A stretch of DNA of 49,876 nt from Minwuia sp. (GTDB lineage Bacteria > Pseudomonadota > Alphaproteobacteria > Minwuiales > Minwuiaceae): NCBI GenBank assembly GCA_029210175.1, contig JARGPL010000033.1, positions 1 to 49,876 of the forward strand, given 5' to 3'. Shown one piece after another: positions 44,766 through 49,876 of the stretch; position 1 is the stretch's first letter, and each line of letters starts with the position of its first letter. The notes under the pieces are model-generated. The model was not told where the DNA came from. It worked only from the letters and a program-made list of their open reading frames with translations, and did no database searches. The position numbers were made by a program, and so were the translations under genes.

Positions 44766-45653
44766 ATGAGTGACACCTTTGAAATCCGCTCGATCGGCGT
44801 GATCGGTGCGGGCCAGATGGGCAATGGTATCGCGCATGTCTGTGCGCTGGCCGGTTATGACGTGGTCATGAATGACCTCAATCAGGACCAGCTGGACAAG
44901 GCCATGGAAGTCATCGACGGCAACCTGGCGCGCCAGACCGGACGTGGCCGGATTTCCGAAGAGGACCGGCTGGCCACCATGGCGCGGATCAGGCCGACCA
45001 CCGATCTGGCCGTTGTCGGACCCTGCGATCTGGTGATCGAGGCCGCGACGGAAGACGAAGCCCTGAAGAAGGTCATCTTCCAGAGCCTGAACGAACATCT
45101 GGGCGAGCAGACGCTGATCGCCTCCAACACCTCCTCCATCTCCATCACCCGTCTGGCGGCGACCTCCGACCGGCCGGAACGGTTCATGGGCATGCATTTC
45201 ATGAACCCGGTCCCGGCCATGAAGCTGGTGGAACTGATCCGTGGCATCGCGACGGAGGACACCACCTTCAACGCGGTCCGCGAAGTGGTGATGCGCCTCA
45301 ACAAGACGCCGACGGCAGCGGAAGATTTCCCGGCCTTCATCGTCAACCGCATCCTGCTGCCGATGGTCAACGAAGCCATCTACACGCTGTACGAAGGCGT
45401 CGGTTCCGTCGATGCCATCGATACCGCCATGAAGCTGGGCGCCAACCACCCGATGGGTCCGCTGGAACTGGCCGACTTCATCGGTCTGGATACCTGCCTG
45501 GCCGTCATGCAGGTGCTCTACGACGGGCTTGCCGATACCAAGTACCGCCCGTGTCCGTTGCTGGTGAAGTACGTTGAAGCCGGCTGGCTCGGCAAGAAGA
45601 CCAATCGCGGTTTCTACGACTATCGCGGCGACGTCCCCGTCCCCACCCGCTGA
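44766..45653 (+). CDS. 3-hydroxybutyryl-CoA dehydrogenase
   Basis: The 295-aa enzyme oxidises 3-hydroxyacyl-CoA with NAD or reduces acetoacetyl-CoA in reverse. The Rossmann motif GVIGAGQMGNGIAHV lies at about residues 9-23, the NAD-binding acid in MNDLNQD at about 38-44, the catalytic region MGMHFMNPVPAMKLVELI follows, and the C-terminal helical domain ends with LGKKTNRGFYDY. The ATG at 44766 gives the standard N-terminus; upstream in-frame starts exist at 44751 and 44682. It belongs to the etf cluster and converges on an MFS gene. Confidence 0.94.
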   Translation: MSDTFEIRSIGVIGAGQMGNGIAHVCALAGYDVVMNDLNQDQLDKAMEVIDGNLARQTGRGRISEEDRLATMARIRPTTDLAVVGPCDLVIEAATEDEALKKVIFQSLNEHLGEQTLIASNTSSISITRLAATSDRPERFMGMHFMNPVPAMKLVELIRGIATEDTTFNAVREVVMRLNKTPTAAEDFPAFIVNRILLPMVNEAIYTLYEGVGSVDAIDTAMKLGANHPMGPLELADFIGLDTCLAVMQVLYDGLADTKYRPCPLLVKYVEAGWLGKKTNRGFYDYRGDVPVPTR

Positions 45654-45654
45654 C

Positions 45655-45666
45655 CCGGGTACCCGG
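45655..45666. other. Perfect 12-bp palindrome between convergent stops
   Basis: CCGGGTACCCGG is its own reverse complement. It lies 2 bp after the 3-hydroxybutyryl-CoA dehydrogenase stop and 18 bp before the end of the convergent MFS gene. It may contribute to a shared terminator, though the hairpin has no loop and no T-run. Confidence 0.35.
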
Positions 45667-45684
45667 CAGGTCACTCGAAAGCGC

Positions 45685-46893
45685 TCAGACCTGCTGTCGC
45701 CGCGCGGCCAGCGGGATCGCGATGGTGGCCACCAGGGCCAGGCCAAAGCAGATCCAGATCATCACACCATAGCCGCCCAGGTCCCAGAACCAGGCGGCGG
45801 CGAGCGGGGCGATGGCATAGCTGGTCATGGTGATGGCGGCGACTGTGCCTGAAATGGCACCAAAGCCGTCCCGCCCCAGCAGTTCCGCCGTGACCACGGG
45901 CCGGGTGATCGAATTGACGCCGACCCCCGCCCCCTGCAGCACCACGAAGACCACGATCAGTGCCGGTGCGGCGGCAGTGCCGAGCAGGGCCAGCGCCGCC
46001 ACCGCCATGGCACCAAAGGCAAACGACGTGATCCGCACCATGGAGATGTGGCGTTCCGCCGCCATCATGGCCAGCCGCCCGGCGACCTGCATCGGCCCCA
46101 CCATCGACGCGGCCAGCACCACTGTTTCGGGCGGCAGGTTCTGTTCCTGCAGCAGGGGCATCAGGTGATTGATCAGCATGCCGTGGTTCATGGTGATGGC
46201 GGCAAAGGCGATGGCGATGAACCAGAAAGTCGGGCGCGCGATCAGCCGCACGGGCCGGGGCGCATCCAGTGGCTTCGGCGGCGGCGCGATGAACGGCAGC
46301 GCGCGTTCGATCCGGCCCGTGGCGATCCAGGTCAGCGGCACCGTCAGCACCAGGATCAGCCCGGCGAATACCATGATGCTCGACCGCCAGCCGCCGACCT
46401 CGGCAATGGCGAAGGCGGTGGGGAACGACACCGTGCCCGCAAAGCCCGCGACGAGGGAAATCAGGGTGATCGGTCGCTTGGCCTCCGCGCCATAGTGGTG
46501 GGTGATGAAGGCGAAACAGGGTTCATAGAGCGACATGGCCATGGTGCAGCCGAGCAGGATCCAGACCGCCAGGAACTGGGTCTGCGTCTCCACCTGCGAC
46601 AGCACCAGCAGCAGCAGCGCGGCAAGCACCGGACCGCCGGTCAGCAGGTATCGCCCGTAACCCCGGTCGATCAGCCGCCCCACCAGCGGCGCGAAGGCCG
46701 CCGAGGCAATCAGCGCAAGGGTCAGCGCGGCTGACAGGTCCGTCTTCGACCAGCCGAGATCCGCCTCCCAGCGCGCCAGCAACCCCGCGAAACTGTAGAA
46801 CACCCCGGCCCAGACCACTGTCTGCGCGATGGCCAGTGGCAGGATGGCCTGCCGCCAGGAAAGAGGGAGGGCGACCTGGGATGCGGCGGCCAT
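45685..46893 (-). CDS. Major facilitator superfamily transporter
   Basis: The 402-aa protein has about twelve hydrophobic segments in two halves with a hydrophilic, Pro-rich central loop (ALPFIAPPPKPLDAPRPVR). The motif GRLIDRGYGRYLL near residue 71 corresponds to the MFS loop 2-3 signature. It resembles proton-coupled organic-anion transporters of the oxalate/formate or monocarboxylate type, but the substrate cannot be fixed. It lies 5 bp downstream of cysS and converges on the 3-hydroxybutyryl-CoA dehydrogenase gene. Confidence 0.9.
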   Translation of the reverse strand: MAAASQVALPLSWRQAILPLAIAQTVVWAGVFYSFAGLLARWEADLGWSKTDLSAALTLALIASAAFAPLVGRLIDRGYGRYLLTGGPVLAALLLLVLSQVETQTQFLAVWILLGCTMAMSLYEPCFAFITHHYGAEAKRPITLISLVAGFAGTVSFPTAFAIAEVGGWRSSIMVFAGLILVLTVPLTWIATGRIERALPFIAPPPKPLDAPRPVRLIARPTFWFIAIAFAAITMNHGMLINHLMPLLQEQNLPPETVVLAASMVGPMQVAGRLAMMAAERHISMVRITSFAFGAMAVAALALLGTAAAPALIVVFVVLQGAGVGVNSITRPVVTAELLGRDGFGAISGTVAAITMTSYAIAPLAAAWFWDLGGYGVMIWICFGLALVATIAIPLAARRQQV

Positions 46894-46898
46894 CGGGC

Positions 46899-48287
46899 TT
46901 ACCCCTCGATGCGCCAGGTGGTGCCGCCTGCACCATCCTCCAGCACCACACCGCGCGCCGCCAGGTCATCGCGGATCTCATCCGCCCGCGCGAAGTCACG
47001 GGCCTTGCGCGCCGCCTGCCGCGCCGCGATCAGCCCCTCGATCTCGACCGCATCAACACCGCTGGCGCTCTGCTTCGCGGCGAACCAGTCTGCCGGGTCC
47101 CGCTGCAGCAGCCCCAACAGCCCGGCGCCATCGATCAAGGCGGCACGCAGCCGCTGGCGTTCGGGCCCCGATGCCGCTTCCAGCGCCTTGGCGATGCGGA
47201 ACATCTCCGCGATGGCCTTGGGCGTGTTCAGGTCTTCCGACAGCGCCTGGACAATGGCACCGACGTCCGGGTCATCCGCCGCAATGGTGCCCCCGGCAGC
47301 ATCCGCCGTGTCGCGCAACAGCCCGTAGAGCCGGTCGAGAGTCTTCTGCGCCTGTTCCAGGCCGCTGGGCGAGAAATCCAGCGGATGGCGATAATGCCCC
47401 GACAGCAGCAGCCAGCGGATCACTTCCCCCGGCCATTCGGCGCGCAGGGCGGAGATCAGCAGCACATTGCCGATGGACTTCGACATCTTGGTACCATCGA
47501 CGCGCAGCATGGCATTGTGCATCCAGTAACGCGCGAACGGCTCCCCCCCATGGGCACAGGTACTCTGCGCGATCTCGTTCTCGTGATGCGGGAAGATCAG
47601 GTCCTGCCCGCCGGCATGAATGTCGATGGTGCGACCCAGGTGGGTCTCCGCCATGGCGGAACATTCGATGTGCCAGCCCGGGCGACCCCGGCCCCAGGGG
47701 CTTTCCCAACCGGGCATGTCGGCGGTCGACGGCTTCCAGAGCACGAAGTCCGCCGGGTCCTTCTTGTAGGGCGCGACCTCTACCCGGGCACCGGCGATCA
47801 TCTCGTCGCGGCTGCGGTTGGACAGGCGGCCATAGTCGTCGAACGAGCGCACGTGGAACAGCACATGACCGTCGACCTCATAGGCATTTCCCGCCGCGAC
47901 CAGTTCACTGATCATGGCGATCAGTTCCGGCATGGTCTCCGTCACCCGTGGCTCCACATCCGGCGGCAGCACGCCCAGTTCCGCCATGTCGGCACGGTAG
48001 ATCGCGATGTAGCGGTTGGTGATGGTGTCGATGGGCACGCCCTCGGCGCGGGCCTTGTCGTTGATCTTGTCCTCGACGTCGGTGATGTTGCGCGCATAGC
48101 GGACCTGCGGATACAGCCTGCGCAGCAGCCGGTACAGCACGTCGAACACCACCGCCGGACGGGCGTTGCCGATGTGCGGATCATTGTAGACGGTCGGCCC
48201 GCAGACATACATCGTCACGCACGCAGGGTCAGCGGGAACAAAGGCTTGCTTCTGCCGGGCGTAGGAATTGTAGATCGTCAGGGTCAT
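46899..48287 (-). CDS. cysS: Cysteinyl-tRNA synthetase
   Basis: The 462-aa class I synthetase has [18 protein letters not shown] with the HIGH-like motif and the first zinc cysteine, [11 protein letters not shown], the zinc ligands in WHIECSAM and [11 protein letters not shown], and the KMSKS signature in [12 protein letters not shown]. The C-terminal anticodon region is present. The ATG at 48287 yields the usual [14 protein letters not shown]; 19 extra codons upstream are not conserved. The start faces folE across about 295 bp. Confidence 0.97.
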   Translation of the reverse strand: MTLTIYNSYARQKQAFVPADPACVTMYVCGPTVYNDPHIGNARPAVVFDVLYRLLRRLYPQVRYARNITDVEDKINDKARAEGVPIDTITNRYIAIYRADMAELGVLPPDVEPRVTETMPELIAMISELVAAGNAYEVDGHVLFHVRSFDDYGRLSNRSRDEMIAGARVEVAPYKKDPADFVLWKPSTADMPGWESPWGRGRPGWHIECSAMAETHLGRTIDIHAGGQDLIFPHHENEIAQSTCAHGGEPFARYWMHNAMLRVDGTKMSKSIGNVLLISALRAEWPGEVIRWLLLSGHYRHPLDFSPSGLEQAQKTLDRLYGLLRDTADAAGGTIAADDPDVGAIVQALSEDLNTPKAIAEMFRIAKALEAASGPERQRLRAALIDGAGLLGLLQRDPADWFAAKQSASGVDAVEIEGLIAARQAARKARDFARADEIRDDLAARGVVLEDGAGGTTWRIEG

Positions 48288-48582
48288 GGCTCTGGTCCGC
48301 TGCGGGGGGCGTCTGGGGCACTTATCGACCCTCCACCCGGGCAACGCAACCCATCCGGGTCAGCACGGATGACATCCCCGTGCCTGTGGGCAATAATCGG
48401 GGGCGGACTGTTGTGAAACGCGCCCGCCGCCATATCTAGGGAAGTCGGCTCTGGAACCAGCCTGGCATTGGTCAGGCGGGATTGATCCACCGGTGCCATG
48501 CCGACGTAACATGGCGTGATGAGTAGCTGATCGACGCGGCCTGGTACGGGCCCACGGACTGGACGAGGAAGGACGACGAGCC
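48288..48582. other. 295-bp divergent region between cysS and folE
   Basis: A weak promoter-like pair, TTGTGA (48411-48416) and TATCTA (48433-48438) with a 16-bp spacer, points toward folE. No T-box or other leader structure for cysS is evident, and no credible small gene was found. Confidence 0.35.
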
Positions 48583-49221
48583 ATGGATGCTCTGGTAACG
48601 GAACCCGGCGAGGGTATCGAAGGGCGGGAGTATGATCCCGCAACCGGCAAGACCCGTCCCAGCCGTGAACAGGCTGAAGCGGCTGTCCGCACGCTGATCG
48701 AGTGGGCCGGTGACAACCCGGACCGTGAAGGCCTGCTGGACACGCCGAAGCGGGTGGCCCGCGCCTATGAGGAATTCTTCGCCGGCTACGACGAGGACCC
48801 CGAGGAAGTGCTGGGCCGCACATTCGAGGATGTGGAGGGCTATGACGACATCGTCATGCTGCGCGACATCCGCATCGAGACCCATTGCGAACACCACATG
48901 GTGCCGATCATCGGCAAGGCGCATGTCGCCTATTTCCCCAATGGCAAGGTCGTCGGCATCAGCAAGCTGGCCCGCGTCGTGGAAATCTACGCCAAGCGCC
49001 TGCAGACCCAGGAAACCATGACGGCACAGATCGCCACGACGTTCGAAAAGGTGCTGCAGCCCCGGGGCGTTGCCATCATGATCGACGCCGCCCACCAGTG
49101 CATGACCACCCGTGGCATCAAGAAGCCCGGCGTGTCCTGCATCACCACCCGCTTCACCGGCCTGTTCCGCGAAGACCGCGACATGGAACGCCGCTTCCTG
49201 GATCTCGCACGCGGGATCTGA
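48583..49221 (+). CDS. folE: GTP cyclohydrolase I FolE
   Basis: The 212-aa enzyme converts GTP to dihydroneopterin triphosphate, the first step of folate synthesis. The zinc ligands are C102 and H105 in [10 protein letters not shown] and C173 in [25 protein letters not shown] and [20 protein letters not shown] are family signatures. A purine-rich ribosome site (AGGAAGGACGACGAG) precedes the ATG. The zinc-dependent FolE type, rather than FolE2, is present. Confidence 0.97.
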   Translation: MDALVTEPGEGIEGREYDPATGKTRPSREQAEAAVRTLIEWAGDNPDREGLLDTPKRVARAYEEFFAGYDEDPEEVLGRTFEDVEGYDDIVMLRDIRIETHCEHHMVPIIGKAHVAYFPNGKVVGISKLARVVEIYAKRLQTQETMTAQIATTFEKVLQPRGVAIMIDAAHQCMTTRGIKKPGVSCITTRFTGLFREDRDMERRFLDLARGI

Positions 49222-49335
49222 GGGGGCCTGGGGCAGAATTTGGGATGGTGGCGGATCGGCTTCCGAAAAACAAAGATTTTTTAGAACGCTTAATCAATAT
49301 GTGACACTTGTGCGCGCATTGTCTTGTGCACCAAT

Positions 49336-49353
49336 CCAGTTTTCGCAAACTGG
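49336..49353. promoter_or_regulatory. Short hairpin/operator-like inverted repeat before the PAS gene
   Basis: CCAGTTT and AAACTGG form a perfect 7-bp inverted repeat around the loop TCGC, ending 34 bp upstream of the PAS gene start. It could be an operator, a leader hairpin or chance; the surrounding DNA is AT-rich compared with the window. Confidence 0.35.
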
Positions 49354-49387
49354 CTACCGTCCCAAAAGCTAGGCGTTTTCCATTCTG

Positions 49388-49759
49388 ATGTCGGTTGTCA
49401 AAAAATACCATTTAGCGTTCGAGATTTCACCGGTACCGATGTTGCTCGCATCGGAAACGGGTGAAATTGTCCTCGCAAATACTCGCATTTGTGATCTCTT
49501 CGAATATGAAGATGGCGAACTCTTGAGTTTGAACGTTGATATGCTAGTCCCGGAATCGGCACGTGGATACCATCCGGAATTGCGCAATGCATACGCCAGA
49601 TTACCGATGAAGCGGACTATGGGTGCTGGTCGTGACCTGAATGGCATAACGAAATTTGGCAACACCATCCCACTGGAATTGGGATTAGAACCTGTTGTTG
49701 ATGGAGATCGCGTGTTCGCACTTGTTGCTGCAATAGAGCACTTCTATTTACCGGTGTGA
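49388..49759 (+). CDS. Stand-alone PAS-domain protein
   Basis: The 123-aa protein is essentially one PAS fold: AFEISPVPMLLASETGEIVLANTRICDLFEYEDGEL-type text at about 10-45, a middle MLVPESARGYHPELRNAY, and the closing strands TIPLELGLEPVVDGDRVFALVAAIEHF. No kinase, GGDEF, HTH or other output domain follows; the frame ends with TGA at 49759. It may signal through a partner, or be the surviving sensor piece of a larger gene. Base composition is visibly AT-richer than all neighbours, and codons such as TTA, ATA and AAT are frequent, suggesting acquisition. The ligand is unknown. Confidence 0.65.
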   Translation: MSVVKKYHLAFEISPVPMLLASETGEIVLANTRICDLFEYEDGELLSLNVDMLVPESARGYHPELRNAYARLPMKRTMGAGRDLNGITKFGNTIPLELGLEPVVDGDRVFALVAAIEHFYLPV

Positions 49760-49876
49760 TTGGCGACCTTGAGGTAATGCGTGACTGGCTGGCGTCAGTT
49801 TCTGCCTGCTCTCGTGGCTTTCTGCTCTCGCTGCTACGCTTGGGCCCCTCTGGTCTCCCAGAACACATACCTGCGC
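49760..49876. other. Right-edge sequence without a recognised feature
   Basis: The last 117 bp are pyrimidine-rich on the plus strand and contain no supported gene start. A leftward frame crosses it but has no recognisable similarity and is antisense to the PAS gene. Confidence 0.3.

Noticed and set aside
49278-49296. Sequence beginning TTTAGAAC upstream of the PAS gene, resembling half an Irr box
   Set aside because: The second half (TTAATC) does not match TTCTAA; half-sites like this are expected by chance in AT-rich DNA.
1-49876. CRISPR arrays, tRNA or rRNA genes, transposases and phage genes
   Set aside because: I looked in the intergenic gaps and edges and saw no spaced short repeats, cloverleaf arms or recombinase-like proteins; a dedicated RNA-gene search was not possible here.

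Overview
The window is GC-rich, densely coded chromosomal DNA from an alphaproteobacterium, most likely of Rhodospirillales type. The evidence is a divergent irr / fabA-fabB-fabI locus with an Irr carrying the HHH haem motif, a rubrerythrin / Fe-S protein / DUF3501 gene group, a FolP with a long N-terminal extension, and an alpha-type MoeA start. I saw no rRNA, tRNA, CRISPR array, transposase or phage gene. The taxonomic call is inference.

Positions 1-5190 look like a decaying accessory segment. It holds a direct repeat at the left edge, an iron-dependent alcohol dehydrogenase gene broken by two frameshifts, a perfect 30-bp inverted repeat, an intact alpha/beta hydrolase, arfB, a phytanoyl-CoA dioxygenase remnant, and a TetR remnant without its DNA-binding domain joined to a broken MBL-fold hydrolase. 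A DCC-family thiol protein closes the segment. Positions 5270-9670 hold a 32-codon frame coupled to a CoA-transferase, a DUF533/TerB-like protein, an amidase and MarC.

Positions 9700-15700 are the most coherent regulatory block. fabA-fabB-fabI run leftward and irr runs rightward. Next comes rubrerythrin, with an ICE-like palindrome beside its promoter, then a GlpC-like Fe-S protein with cysteine-rich CCG-type domains and a DUF3501 protein. These three genes look like an iron- and peroxide-linked module with an uncharacterised electron path, and they are the best candidate for an under-described system here.

Positions 15730-20216 are a compact leftward operon (pgsA-mobB-moeA-moaD-moaE-rluB-rsmD) whose genes mostly overlap by 4 nt. 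Positions 20250-31030 hold a desaturase divergent from a multidomain adenylate cyclase, a HAD hydrolase, an acyl-CoA ligase, a DsbA-like protein, an M48 peptidase with TPR repeats whose start lies in a 15-bp tandem repeat, an aminotransferase coupled to a small Fe-S protein, a crotonase and a small 81-aa protein.

Positions 31130-49220 are core metabolism: folP-glmM-thiD, a CPA2 antiporter, gltB-gltD, etfB-etfA with 3-hydroxybutyryl-CoA dehydrogenase, an MFS transporter, cysS and folE. The right edge (about 49250-49760) turns clearly AT-richer and encodes a lone PAS-domain protein, which looks like acquired DNA.
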